Source of the DNA: Chloroflexota bacterium | GTDB lineage: Bacteria; Chloroflexota; Dehalococcoidia; UBA2979 | NCBI GenBank assembly: GCA_002716405.1 | Contig: PBBA01000008.1 | Coordinates: 4,177-53,949, forward strand | DNA length: 49,773 nucleotides | Reading direction: 5' to 3' | Shown: piece after piece, positions 9,168 through 18,166 of the stretch | Numbering within the stretch: position 1 is the first letter of the stretch | How the letters are laid out: each line of letters starts with the position of its first letter | The notes under the pieces: model-generated | The model's database searches: none | Told to the model about the DNA's origin: nothing | Seen by the model: only the letters and a program-made list of their open reading frames with translations | Position numbers and translations under genes: made by a program

Positions 9168-10027
9168 ACTTCCCAACTTCCTTCAAATACTTTTGCAACA
9201 GGACCGGTAAGAACAATCTCACCTTCTCCACCCCACTCGATTTTTAAGGTTCCACCTGGAAGTTCTACATTAACTAGACTATCAACAAAGCCACGTGTAT
9301 GGGCAGCGGCCACAACAGCACATGCCCCTGATCCGCAAGCCAACGTTTCTCCAACGCCTCTTTCCCATACTCGAACAGTCAGATTAGAACGATCTCGAAC
9401 ATTTACAATTTCAAAATTTGTACGATTCAAAAAAAGTTTATTGTTTTCGACTAATGGACCAATCGATGTCAACGGATAGTCAAATACATCTGTCTCTATA
9501 AAGCTAATCGCATGAGGGTTGCCCATCGACACCAAGTCTGTGCTTACCATGCCCGCATCACCAACATCAACATTCATATCTAAAACCGGAGGAGTAAGAT
9601 TTGTTTTGACACCAACGCTTAATGGATCAAAATCTGGTTCTGAAAGTACTAATCGTACATGTGTCACTAACTTTTCATCATTAAAAATCGATTTTGTCTT
9701 TACTATTCCACTTAAGGTCTCAACTGTTATAGACCCATCAACATCTTTACAAAGGTTTTGATCTAAACAATACTTCACAAAACATCGAATGCCATTGACG
9801 CACATCTCAGGTTCTGAACCATCTGCATTGATGATCTGCATACGCATGTCAGCGACTTCTGAAGGCAACACTAAAATAATTCCATCAGCACCAACTCCAA
9901 AATGACGATCGCACACTTTGATTGCTAATTGCGACCAGTCATGATTTTTATACGTTTTTATATCAGGATTAATAACAAAAAAGTCATTACCTGCACCATG
10001 CATTTTCCAAAAAGATATATTCTTCAT
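9164..10027 (-). CDS. dapF: diaminopimelate epimerase
   Basis: Interconverts LL- and meso-diaminopimelate for lysine and peptidoglycan synthesis by a cofactor-free two-base mechanism. 287 residues. The N-terminal 'MHGAGNDFFVIN' (9-20) and both catalytic cysteines are present: Cys76 in 'EMCVNGIRCF' and Cys231 in 'LACGSGACAV'. The substrate-contact motifs 'NADG' (67-70) and 'WERGVGET' (221-228) are also kept. It follows miaA by four bases and overlaps the GNAT gene by four. DapL in the same run uses the same substrate. Confidence 0.96.
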   Translation of the reverse strand: MKNISFWKMHGAGNDFFVINPDIKTYKNHDWSQLAIKVCDRHFGVGADGIILVLPSEVADMRMQIINADGSEPEMCVNGIRCFVKYCLDQNLCKDVDGSITVETLSGIVKTKSIFNDEKLVTHVRLVLSEPDFDPLSVGVKTNLTPPVLDMNVDVGDAGMVSTDLVSMGNPHAISFIETDVFDYPLTSIGPLVENNKLFLNRTNFEIVNVRDRSNLTVRVWERGVGETLACGSGACAVVAAAHTRGFVDSLVNVELPGGTLKIEWGGEGEIVLTGPVAKVFEGSWEV

Positions 10028-10031
10028 AACT

Positions 10032-10958
10032 TTATCGTACGTGTTTTTCTACTATGTGCTCAATAGCTGAGAGGATAGATTTTAGATTATCTGCTTCAAT
10101 CCACTTAATAGCAGCATCATCCTTTCTAAACCAAGTATCTTGCATCCTAATAAGTCGATGAGTATCTAATTGTGTCAATTCGATAGCTTCTGCTTTTGAA
10201 ATAAGTCCCTCAATGTAGTCCTTAGTTTGAGAATAACCTATAGATTTCAGTGCTTCAAATTCAGTACCATATTCTTCAATTAATTTTTTTGTTTCTTCAA
10301 TTAAACCTATCTCGTACATAAATTCTACACGCCTATCAGAACGACTGTATAAATTAGAGCGATCCCAGTGTAAACCTAGAATATCCCAAGAAAAATTAGG
10401 AGGTGCCATTGTTATAGGCTGTACAGGATTACCTGTAAAATGGTTAATCTCTAACGCACGTATCACGCGCCGTGTATTGCGATAATCAATCCTATCCGCA
10501 GATGCCTTATCAATTTCACTGAGTTTTTTATGTAGAACATTCGCACCTTCTAATTTGGCGATTTCCTCTAAATCTAAACGAAATTCTTTATTTGGAGGAA
10601 CCAAAGGAATTTGCAGACCTTTTAAAAAAGTCCAGGCATATTGCCCCGTACCAGCTAGCAGTAATGGTATATGATTTCGGTTAAAAATATCATCAGCTGC
10701 AATGGTAGCTCTTCGCAACCATTCTTCAATAGTCCAAGGATCATTAGGTTCTACTATCGCAATTAAGTGGTGTTTAACTGCACTCATTTCATCAATAGTT
10801 GGAGCAGCAGTTCCTATCGACATTTTTTTCCGAATCTGACGAGAATCTGCAGAAATTACTTCAATCGGATAATGTTTTGCTATCTCAACTGCAATAGATG
10901 TTTTTCCAGAGGCGGTAGCGCCAAAAAGAGCGATTAGATGGCGATTAATATTATTCAT
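10032..10958 (-). CDS. miaA: tRNA dimethylallyltransferase
   Basis: Transfers a dimethylallyl group from DMAPP to N6 of adenosine 37 in tRNAs reading UNN codons. 308 residues. P-loop GATASGKT (13-20), 'ISADSRQIRKKMSIGTAAP' (35-53) carrying the conserved Asp and Gln for tRNA and base binding, 'AGTGQYAWTFLKGL' (102-115), and 'NTRRVIRALEI' in the middle. Length is normal. The Asp-Ser-Arg-Gln is followed by 'IRKKMSIGT' where many family members have 'VYRGMDIGT', a mild variation. It lies 11 bases after tpiA and 4 bases before dapF in the same transcript direction. Confidence 0.95.
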   Translation of the reverse strand: MNNINRHLIALFGATASGKTSIAVEIAKHYPIEVISADSRQIRKKMSIGTAAPTIDEMSAVKHHLIAIVEPNDPWTIEEWLRRATIAADDIFNRNHIPLLLAGTGQYAWTFLKGLQIPLVPPNKEFRLDLEEIAKLEGANVLHKKLSEIDKASADRIDYRNTRRVIRALEINHFTGNPVQPITMAPPNFSWDILGLHWDRSNLYSRSDRRVEFMYEIGLIEETKKLIEEYGTEFEALKSIGYSQTKDYIEGLISKAEAIELTQLDTHRLIRMQDTWFRKDDAAIKWIEADNLKSILSAIEHIVEKHVR

Positions 10959-10969
10959 TTAAAGAATTA

Positions 10970-11725
10970 TTATACAAACGCAGTACAAATCTCCACAAAA
11001 TTAGTTGCTTCCAATGATGCACTCCCAACCAGAAGACCATCGATATCTGTAAAATTAGCAAATTCAGTAGCATTCGTAGCATTTATTGATCCACCGTATT
11101 GAATTCGAATGCTCTTAGCAGTTAAAGAGTCAAAACGTGATTGTATAATTTCCCTAATAAGTGCACAGGATTCTTGAGCTTCTTCTGGATGAGCTGGTTC
11201 TCCAGTACCTATAGCCCAATCTGGTTCATAAGCAATAACTAAATCTAAAGGAATTTTTTCAAAATTATTAAAAGATTCTTCAATTTGCATACGAAGTCTT
11301 TGAGCAGTCTTTTGCGCTATCCGCTCATGTCTTTGCTCACCTATAGCCAATACAGGTGTCAATCCAGATTCAATAACTGCAAACAGTTTTTTATTGATTT
11401 CGGAATCTTCTTCACCAAAATGCAGTCTACGTTCTGAATGTCCAATCAAAACATAGTCAACAATATCGACAAGCATGTGGGAATTTATTTCACCAGTAAA
11501 AGGTCCATCTGTTTCCCAATATACATTTTGTGCACCTAACATTAGTTGAGTATTCTTAAGCATTTTTTTTGCTTCAGCAAGCCACATAAAAGGTGGAAAG
11601 AGAACAATTTCTGGCAATTCTAAATTACCTAATTTTTCATTCAGCGCACTAAGTAATAAAAAAGAATCCGTTTGGTTAAGATTCATTTTCCAATTACCAC
11701 CAATAATAGGTTTGCGTTCTAGCAA
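10970..11725 (-). CDS. tpiA: triosephosphate isomerase
   Basis: Interconverts dihydroxyacetone phosphate and glyceraldehyde 3-phosphate. The frame is open far into pgk, but homology starts at 'ERKPIIGGNWKMN', so I take the TTG at 11725, 22 bases after the pgk stop, giving 251 residues, the usual length. Catalytic Lys13 is in 'GGNWKMN', His96 in 'LIGHSERR' and Glu167 in 'AYEPDWAIGTG'. The phosphate-binding 'IQYGGSIN' and 'DGLLVGSASL' motifs are near the C-terminus. It follows pgk directly, the common glycolytic pairing. No strong ribosome site precedes the TTG, so translation may depend on pgk. Confidence 0.93.
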   Translation of the reverse strand: MLERKPIIGGNWKMNLNQTDSFLLLSALNEKLGNLELPEIVLFPPFMWLAEAKKMLKNTQLMLGAQNVYWETDGPFTGEINSHMLVDIVDYVLIGHSERRLHFGEEDSEINKKLFAVIESGLTPVLAIGEQRHERIAQKTAQRLRMQIEESFNNFEKIPLDLVIAYEPDWAIGTGEPAHPEEAQESCALIREIIQSRFDSLTAKSIRIQYGGSINATNATEFANFTDIDGLLVGSASLEATNFVEICTAFV

Positions 11726-11747
11726 TATTTTGACCGATCTAGTGCTG

Positions 11748-12929
11748 CTACTTATCAGGTAATGCTTCGAGTCCTGGTAAGATTCTTCCTTCCAGCAATT
11801 GTAACGAAGCTCCTCCACCTGTCGAGCAATGAGATATATCTTCAAGCACTCCTGCACGATTAATTGCTGCGGCAGTTTCTCCACCGCCTACAACTGTAGT
11901 TACGTTCTGTAAATCTGCTAATATTTTTGCTACTGCTAATGATCCAACATCAAAAGGCTCTCTCTCAAAAAAGCCCATGGGGCCATTCCATGCAATAGTA
12001 CTCATTGGTTCTAGGGCTGCACGGAAATCATCAATGGTTTCCGGTCCAATATCTAAAATGCGAAATTCAGGAGGTATCCTATTAACCGAAACTGCTTCAA
12101 TAATTTCCCCTGAAGGATCACTAATCACAACATCACGAGGTAACACTAATTTTAAATCATCTCTTTCCGCTGCTTTACGCATAATTAAAAAAGCATCATC
12201 AATTCGATCATGTTCAGCTAAAGAACCACCTATATCAATACCTTGAGCCGCAAGAAAAGTATTCGCAATTCCTCCACCAACACAAATAACATCTGCCCTA
12301 TCGCTCAAAAAACTTAAGATAGATAATTTTTCAGAAACTTTAGCACCACCCAAGACTAGTCCTAAAGGTTTTTGAGGATCGTCTGTTACTTTTGTCAAAT
12401 ATTCAACTTCACGCTCCAATAATAGACCGGTAACACCGGGTATATATTTCGGTACACCTACTACGGAAGCATGGGCACGATGTGCAGTTCCAAAAGCATC
12501 ACTTACATAAATATCTGCCAAACTAGCTAATTGTTGTGCAAATACATCATCATTATCTTCTTCTTCTGCGTGAAAACGAACATTTTCTAGAAGCAGCAAT
12601 TCTCCTGGCTCAAGTGCATCAGCATCATCTTGTGCTTGAGGACCAATGCTGACAGGGCAAGATTTTACCAAAGTACCTAAGAGTGAAGAAAGATGTTTTG
12701 CGACCAGATCATTACGTAGTTCTTCAACAATTTGCCCAGCAGGTCTACCACGATGAGAACAAAGGATTATTCGCGCACCTTTATCACGAAGATATTGAAT
12801 CGTTGGAATTGATTCACGGAGGCGATGATCGTCTAATATGCGATCTCCTGCAAATTGAACATTGTAATCAACTCTGAGAAAAATTTTCTTGCCATAGAGT
12901 TCAATATCACGAATGCTTTTCTTATTCAT
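11748..12929 (-). CDS. pgk: phosphoglycerate kinase
   Basis: Transfers phosphate between 1,3-bisphosphoglycerate and ADP. 393 residues. The second ATG (12929) is preferred to the one at 12935 because GAAGG ends right at the first ATG but lies six bases before the second. The N-terminal family signature reads 'IFLRVDYNVQF', with Gln where Pro is almost universal. 'GGAKVSEKL' (near residue 196) and the nucleotide loop 'VGGGETAAAI' near 360 are intact. 'CSHRGRPAG' and 'HRAHAS' supply substrate-binding basic residues. About 113 bases separate it from the upstream prenyl synthase, enough for an own promoter, but no convincing one is seen. Confidence 0.95.
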   Translation of the reverse strand: MNKKSIRDIELYGKKIFLRVDYNVQFAGDRILDDHRLRESIPTIQYLRDKGARIILCSHRGRPAGQIVEELRNDLVAKHLSSLLGTLVKSCPVSIGPQAQDDADALEPGELLLLENVRFHAEEEDNDDVFAQQLASLADIYVSDAFGTAHRAHASVVGVPKYIPGVTGLLLEREVEYLTKVTDDPQKPLGLVLGGAKVSEKLSILSFLSDRADVICVGGGIANTFLAAQGIDIGGSLAEHDRIDDAFLIMRKAAERDDLKLVLPRDVVISDPSGEIIEAVSVNRIPPEFRILDIGPETIDDFRAALEPMSTIAWNGPMGFFEREPFDVGSLAVAKILADLQNVTTVVGGGETAAAINRAGVLEDISHCSTGGGASLQLLEGRILPGLEALPDK

Positions 12930-13042
12930 TTTCATCCTTCACATTGGGGATGTATGGCTAAGTATTTGATCAAACAAAATACTATTCGCAAATGCTACTA
13001 ATCGATCTCCACACAAGCAACGAAAATCCATAACAAAATGAG

Positions 13043-14059
13043 TTAGGTAGTGCGACCAACAGCAGCTTCAGCAAAAGATTGAAATTGTTCCAGCATATTT
13101 CTTTCCAAACCGATTTCGTCTAATTCTTTGAGTGCCAATAAATTCTCTTCCTTAGCACGAAGTTCAGTAAGTTCTTTAGCACCAGTTTTTTCAATCAAAG
13201 TTGAAATGTATTCAACATCGTCATCAGAAAACTGTTCTTTTTTATAAATCGAAAACAAATCTTCATCACCAGCTTGAAAAGCCATAATGACAGGATATGT
13301 CATTTTTTTAGAACGAATATCATCACCTACTGGTTTTCCTGTAATCGCAGGATCACCCCAAATGCCAAGTACATCATCAATCATCTGAAAACTTATTCCG
13401 ATATTAAGCCCTGCACGATGCAAGGAATCTATTGTTGGAGCATTCGCATCTGCAATAACAGCACCAATAGACAAAGGAGCAGCAAACATAGCCGCAGTTT
13501 TTCCCAAGGCCATTTGTATATACTCATCAATAGATACGTCGTCCTTGGTTTCAAAGGTAATATCCAGATATTGACCTCGCACAAGTGAAATACAAGCTTC
13601 ATCTAAACGTTTAATAGCTTCTAAAACGTTTTGTACTGAAACGCCATATCGGTCCAACCGCAAAAGTGCATTGCGACCCAAAATAAACATTCCATCACCA
13701 GTATTAATAGCTTGAGCTTGATCCACAACTGTCCACAATGTAGGCCGATTCCGTCTTGAGACACTCTGATCTTCAATATCGTCGTGTAATAACGAAAAAT
13801 TATGTATCAACTCAATAGCTGCTGCCGCTGGTAAAGCTTTTTTAATATCGCCTCCACACAGTTTAGTAGCTAACAACAAACCTGTAGATCGGATCATTTT
13901 TCCCGGTGAAGATTGGATTGGTAAACCCTTATCATCCTCCCAACCAAGGTGATAGCGCATCCATGAAAAAAGACCTTCCGAAGAATATCCGATGATCGAT
14001 TTCATTTCTTCAGTAACAAGTGATTTATAGTATTCCGTATCGTCTAAAAAACTATTCAT
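13043..14059 (-). CDS. polyprenyl (geranylgeranyl-type) diphosphate synthase
   Basis: Head-to-tail condensation of isopentenyl diphosphate onto allylic diphosphates. 338 residues, all helical. The first aspartate-rich motif is DDIED (93-97) in 'LLHDDIEDQSVSRRNRPT'. The second is 'QMIDDVLGIWGD' (225-236), the DDxLGIWGD form typical of IdsA-like synthases. Chain length cannot be fixed by eye; Phe89 (HNFSLLHDD) sits in the region that controls it. The start overlaps the rpiB stop by eight bases. Its product could serve quinone, carotenoid or undecaprenyl-type lipids. Confidence 0.9.
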   Translation of the reverse strand: MNSFLDDTEYYKSLVTEEMKSIIGYSSEGLFSWMRYHLGWEDDKGLPIQSSPGKMIRSTGLLLATKLCGGDIKKALPAAAAIELIHNFSLLHDDIEDQSVSRRNRPTLWTVVDQAQAINTGDGMFILGRNALLRLDRYGVSVQNVLEAIKRLDEACISLVRGQYLDITFETKDDVSIDEYIQMALGKTAAMFAAPLSIGAVIADANAPTIDSLHRAGLNIGISFQMIDDVLGIWGDPAITGKPVGDDIRSKKMTYPVIMAFQAGDEDLFSIYKKEQFSDDDVEYISTLIEKTGAKELTELRAKEENLLALKELDEIGLERNMLEQFQSFAEAAVGRTT

Positions 14060-14510
14060 TCTTTGAACGCATCTTTTGGTCTATAAGATCTAATTTTTGT
14101 AAGCGACGTTCATGCCGACCACCTTCGAAACTTGCATTTCGGAAAGCCATTACAATTTCAAGAGCAGCACCTCGCCCTATAGCCCATGCACCCATAGCCA
14201 AAACATTGCAATTAGTATGCTCGCGAGCTCTTCGTGCAGAAAAAGTATCATGGCATAGTCCGCAACGAACACCTTCAACCTTATTAGCAACTATTGAGGG
14301 GCCAACACCATTCGAACAAATTAAAATACCGAAATCATGTTCACCTCTTGCTACTGCAGTAGCAAGAGGTTCAGCAATATCAGGATAATCACAAGATTCG
14401 AGTGAATCCGTTCCATAATCAATTACTTCATCATCAATTTCTCGAAGCTCATTAATCAAAATTTGTTTTAATTCAAAACCTGCGTGATCAGAACCTATTG
14501 CAATGTTCAA
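14052..14510 (-). CDS. rpiB: ribose 5-phosphate isomerase B
   Basis: Interconverts ribose 5-phosphate and ribulose 5-phosphate. 152 residues, RpiB/LacA/LacB fold, with 'IGSDHAGFELK' at residues 5-15, the catalytic-loop Cys in 'LICSNGVGPSIVANK', and 'CHDTFSARRAREHTNCNVLAMG' containing the conserved His and Arg residues. The usual CGTG before the active site is CSNG here. The start is TTG with a strong GGGAGGG four bases upstream, better than any ATG. It overlaps the next gene by eight bases and links the pentose phosphate step with the glycolytic genes downstream. Confidence 0.94.
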   Translation of the reverse strand: MNIAIGSDHAGFELKQILINELREIDDEVIDYGTDSLESCDYPDIAEPLATAVARGEHDFGILICSNGVGPSIVANKVEGVRCGLCHDTFSARRAREHTNCNVLAMGAWAIGRGAALEIVMAFRNASFEGGRHERRLQKLDLIDQKMRSKNE

Positions 14511-14564
14511 TTTACCCTCCCTCTTTAATTCATTTTACTAAAGAGACAACAAAAGCTAATAATA

Positions 14565-15164
14565 TCATTCAATCTGCAGATCACTTAAATCAATGGGTCC
14601 TTGCCGTAAAATTTTATATGGATATGATGTGAGATCTACTACAGTGGATGGATCAGATTCATTTAATGAACCACCATCTAACACTACAATTTGTTTTCCA
14701 AACATTTTTTCAACCTCATCAGCATTTCTGGCAGGTTCAGAGCCATGGATATTTGCACTAGATACAGCAAGGACACCACCACATAAGCTTAATATTTTTT
14801 TGGTTAAGTCATTATCTGGCTGCCTGATACCTATAGTATTGGCCTCTGTAATTACTGGAAAAACAAAACCAGCAGTTTCATGTACTTGTACAACTGCAGT
14901 GAATGCGCCTGGCCAATAATTTTGCACATGCGTTAGTATTTCAGAAGATATTAGATATTGTGAAATAGAGGAAAGTTCATCAAAAAGTACAGCTATCGGC
15001 TGTCCATCAGGTCGCCCTTTTAGGGTTAATAATTCATTGATAGCAGTATTATCAGTAGGCAAAGAGGCTAAACCGTAGACTGTATCTGTAGGTATTGCAC
15101 ATACACCTCCTGAAGAAATGATTGATGCAATTTGATCGATTTTTGTTTTTGGTAAAATAGTCAA
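14565..15164 (-). CDS. tsaC: threonylcarbamoyl-AMP synthase (TsaC/YwlC type)
   Basis: Makes threonylcarbamoyl-AMP from threonine, bicarbonate and ATP for t6A37 in tRNAs reading ANN codons. 199 residues, the YrdC domain only, without the Sua5 C-terminal domain. Key motifs: 'GGVCAIPTDTVYGLAS' (19-34), 'KGRPDGQPIAVL' (49-60, the K-R-x-x-x-P pattern), and the late 'AVSSANIHGSEPA' with Ser and Asn for nucleotide binding. The TTG start has GAGGT in front. It is the first gene of the minus-strand run and faces away from guaA. Confidence 0.93.
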   Translation of the reverse strand: MTILPKTKIDQIASIISSGGVCAIPTDTVYGLASLPTDNTAINELLTLKGRPDGQPIAVLFDELSSISQYLISSEILTHVQNYWPGAFTAVVQVHETAGFVFPVITEANTIGIRQPDNDLTKKILSLCGGVLAVSSANIHGSEPARNADEVEKMFGKQIVVLDGGSLNESDPSTVVDLTSYPYKILRQGPIDLSDLQIE

Positions 15165-15199
15165 AACAACCTCAAATCATTATTGAATGTAACTATACA

Positions 15200-15226
15200 T
15201 TGACCAAATCAATCTTGCTAGATAAT
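15200..15226 (+). promoter_or_regulatory. candidate sigma70 promoter of the guaA-pur cluster
   Basis: TTGACC at 15200-15205 and GATAAT at 15221-15226, spaced 15 bases, which is short but workable. Transcription would begin near 15233, which makes the TTG at 15232 useless as a start and favours the ATG at 15262. It lies in the 97-base divergent gap between tsaC and guaA. Confidence 0.4.
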
Positions 15227-15261
15227 CTCAATTGACAACCACTCCTCTGGAAAAGAACACC

Positions 15262-16890
15262 ATGACGGAAACGGATAATCATACTAACAGTAATAGCATC
15301 ACTCAAACTGACAGTACAGATCATAGGCAAGCATCCCAAGAGAATAGCCATCAATCAGAGATGGTATTAGTGCTTGATTACGGCTCACAATTTTCTATGT
15401 TGATTACCCGTAGAATTAGAGAACTAAACATCTATTCAGAATTAGTTCCATGGGATGTCGATCCTAGATTGCTTTCGTATAACAACATTAAAGCAATCAT
15501 TCTGTCTGGAGGGCCAGCATCTGTTTACGACGAATCTGCGCCCGATTTACCAGAATGGGTTTTAGAAACAGATATTCCCATACTTGGTATATGTTACGGC
15601 ATGCAAATCCTTGCACAAAAACTTGGAGGTACAGTTAGCCCTGCTGATAACCGAGAATATGGTCATGCACTAATTGAAACAAATAGTAGAGAACAAAAAC
15701 TATTCAAAAACCTTCCAAATTCTCTACCTGTATGGATGTCACATGGAGATCAGCTCACTGAATTACCTTCTGATTTCAAAGTAATTGCTAAATCGCAAAA
15801 TGCACCTATCGCAGCAATTTCTGATTCCAAAGATCGTTATGGCATTCAATTCCACCCAGAGGTAGCACATACACCTCAAGGAACAGATATTCTTAAAAAT
15901 TTTCTTTTTGATATAGCCGAATGTTCTGGCAATTGGACAGCCTCATCATTTGTTGAAGACATAATTACAGAAATTAGAAATACGGTGGGGAATCAAAAAG
16001 TGATATGTGCGCTTTCAGGTGGCGTTGATTCTGCAGTTGCAGCAACATTAGTCCATAAGGCTATCGGAGATCAACTTACATGTATTTTCGTTGATAATGC
16101 CTTATTAAGGCATGGTGAACCCGAACGAGTTGTTTCCACTTTTAGAGAACACATGGAAATCAATCTTTTACATACTGATGCAAAAAATCAATTTCTAGAA
16201 AATTTACAAGCAATCTCAGATCCTGAACAAAAAAGAAAAATTATTGGAGAAACTTTTATTCGAGTCTTTGAGCAAGAATCTTTGAATTTAGGGGATATCG
16301 ATTTCATAGTTCAAGGAACTACCTATCCTGACGTAGTCGAATCAGCATCATCAGGTAGTGGATCAACTGTGAAGATAAAAACTCACCATAACGTAGGTGG
16401 ACTTCCCGAAGATATGCATTTCCAACTCATTGAACCTTTACGGAACTTGTTTAAAGATGAAGTCCGGAAAGTAGGTATCGAACTAGGATTACCGGAAGAG
16501 ATGGTTTTTAGACAACCTTTTCCAGGTCCAGGACTTGCAATTCGTATAATAGGTGAAGTTACCGAAGAAAAATTAGATATTTTACGTAAAGCTGACTGGA
16601 TCGTAATGGATGAAATTAAAAATGCTGATATTTACTATGATCTTTGGCAGTCGTTTGCTGTCTTGACGGACACCAAAACTGTCGGTGTACAAGGAGATCA
16701 TCGTACTTATGGTTACTGCATAGCTTTAAGATGTGTAACTGCAGAAGATGCAATGACAGCTGATTGGGCGAAACTTCCTTATGATTTACTAGGAACAATT
16801 TCTAGTCGAATAGTCAATGAAGTACCTCAAGTCAATAGAATTGTGTATGACGTCACCTCTAAGCCACCAGGGACAATTGAATGGGAATAA
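15262..16890 (+). CDS. guaA: GMP synthase (glutamine-hydrolysing)
   Basis: Converts XMP, ATP and glutamine to GMP. The class I amidotransferase domain has 'SGGPASVYD', the nucleophile Cys in 'GICYGMQ' and His/Glu in 'QFHPEVAHT'. The ATP pyrophosphatase P-loop is 'ALSGGVDSAVAA', followed by the dimerisation domain with 'PFPGPGLAIRIIGEV' and the C-terminal 'TSKPPGTIEWE'. 542 residues from the ATG at 15262. The first 33 residues are a polar Thr/Asn/Ser/Gln/His-rich extension not expected in GuaA; the ATG at 15361 would remove it. It overlaps purD by ten bases and heads a purine cluster. Confidence 0.95.
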   Translation: MTETDNHTNSNSITQTDSTDHRQASQENSHQSEMVLVLDYGSQFSMLITRRIRELNIYSELVPWDVDPRLLSYNNIKAIILSGGPASVYDESAPDLPEWVLETDIPILGICYGMQILAQKLGGTVSPADNREYGHALIETNSREQKLFKNLPNSLPVWMSHGDQLTELPSDFKVIAKSQNAPIAAISDSKDRYGIQFHPEVAHTPQGTDILKNFLFDIAECSGNWTASSFVEDIITEIRNTVGNQKVICALSGGVDSAVAATLVHKAIGDQLTCIFVDNALLRHGEPERVVSTFREHMEINLLHTDAKNQFLENLQAISDPEQKRKIIGETFIRVFEQESLNLGDIDFIVQGTTYPDVVESASSGSGSTVKIKTHHNVGGLPEDMHFQLIEPLRNLFKDEVRKVGIELGLPEEMVFRQPFPGPGLAIRIIGEVTEEKLDILRKADWIVMDEIKNADIYYDLWQSFAVLTDTKTVGVQGDHRTYGYCIALRCVTAEDAMTADWAKLPYDLLGTISSRIVNEVPQVNRIVYDVTSKPPGTIEWE

Positions 16891-18143
16891 ATGTATTGAT
16901 CGTTGGAAGTGGAGGGCGCGAACATGCAATTGCATGGAAACTGTCGCAGTCTCCTAAATTAGAAAAATTATGGGCGATACCTGGAAATGCAGGAATTAAT
17001 AATTATGCTGAGATTGTCGATATAAAAGAAACAGATATCAATACAATTTGTAAATTTGTGGAAAATAATACAGTTGACTTAACAATTGTTGGCCCGGAAA
17101 TACCGTTGGCCATAGGAATTACTGATAATTTAAACCAACAAGGATTTCGTGTTATTGGGCCAACAAAAGCAGCTGCACAATTAGAAACGTCCAAAAGCTT
17201 TGCAAAAAAAATTATGCGTGACAATAACATTCCAACCGCTCACTCAAAAACATTTACTGATGCAGTTTTAGCAAAAGAATATATCCATCAATTAGAATCA
17301 ATGGTCGTCATTAAAGCTGATGGTTTAGCTGCAGGAAAAGGTGTCACTGTTTGTGATAATTTGAAAGAAGCAGAAATAGCCATTGACAAAATATTAATTG
17401 AAAAAGCATATGGTGATGCTGGGACAAAAATATTAGTCGAAGAAAGAATGTTTGGACGAGAAACATCTGCGCATGCATTTACTGACGGTATCTCAGTTAG
17501 ACATATGCCTTTTTCGTGTGACCATAAGCCTGTGTACAACAATAACTTAGGTCCTAATACGGGTGGTATGGGAGTATATTCACCACCCCAGTGGCTATCA
17601 AACGAAATTCGCAATGATATTGAACAAAATATTACTGAACGTGCAATACAATCAATGGCAGAAAATCAAACCCCCTATAGTGGCATAATTTATCCAGGAT
17701 TGATGATAACGGAGATAGGCCCAAGAGTGGTCGAATTCAATGCACGTTTTGGAGATCCAGAGACTGAAGTGTTACTTCCAAAATTGGAAACTGACTTACT
17801 TGAAATTTTCGATGCAATCGGTGATAAACGTTTGTCTGAAGTTGAAGTTTCATGGAATAATAACGCATCTGTTGGAGTAGTTTTAGCATCTGGTGGTTAC
17901 CCAAATTCTTATGAAATTGGAAAGCGTATTTATGGATTAGAAGATATTGACTCAAATATTCAGATATTTATGTCAGGTGTCATGAGCGATGATAATGATA
18001 ACCTATATACTGCTGGTGGCCGTGTATTATGTGTAGTAGCAAGCGGAGATTCAATTGATAGTGCACGTGAGCTCGCCTACTCCAATGTAAATCGAATTTC
18101 TTTTGAAGGAATGCATTATCGTACTGATATAGGCTCTGTCTAA
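16881..18143 (+). CDS. purD: phosphoribosylamine-glycine ligase
   Basis: ATP-grasp enzyme making glycinamide ribonucleotide (GAR), the second step of purine synthesis. 420 residues. It opens with 'VLIVGSGGREHAIAWKL', carries 'IKADGLAAGKGVTVC' (ATP-grasp glycine loop) near residue 142, the GARS signature 'FNARFGDPETEVLLP' near 293, and 'NNNLGPNTGGMGVYSPP'. The ATG lies inside the last codons of guaA (ten-base overlap), so translation is coupled. Length and motifs are complete. Confidence 0.96.
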   Translation: MGINVLIVGSGGREHAIAWKLSQSPKLEKLWAIPGNAGINNYAEIVDIKETDINTICKFVENNTVDLTIVGPEIPLAIGITDNLNQQGFRVIGPTKAAAQLETSKSFAKKIMRDNNIPTAHSKTFTDAVLAKEYIHQLESMVVIKADGLAAGKGVTVCDNLKEAEIAIDKILIEKAYGDAGTKILVEERMFGRETSAHAFTDGISVRHMPFSCDHKPVYNNNLGPNTGGMGVYSPPQWLSNEIRNDIEQNITERAIQSMAENQTPYSGIIYPGLMITEIGPRVVEFNARFGDPETEVLLPKLETDLLEIFDAIGDKRLSEVEVSWNNNASVGVVLASGGYPNSYEIGKRIYGLEDIDSNIQIFMSGVMSDDNDNLYTAGGRVLCVVASGDSIDSARELAYSNVNRISFEGMHYRTDIGSV

Positions 18144-18166
18144 AGTATTGGGACAAGGAGTAAGCA

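Noticed and set aside
9036-9479. 147-codon plus-strand frame over dapF and the GNAT gene
   Set aside because: Low-complexity Pro/Ser/Thr/Arg composition, antisense to two supported genes, no ribosome site.
11726-11884. N-terminal extension of the tpiA frame into pgk
   Set aside because: It would overlap pgk by more than 130 bases and precede the conserved start of TIM. The TTG at 11725 fits both family length and operon spacing.
12965-12974. Perfect palindrome TTTGATCAAA upstream of pgk
   Set aside because: A single AT-rich ten-base palindrome is expected by chance in this composition, and no promoter of quality is aligned with it.
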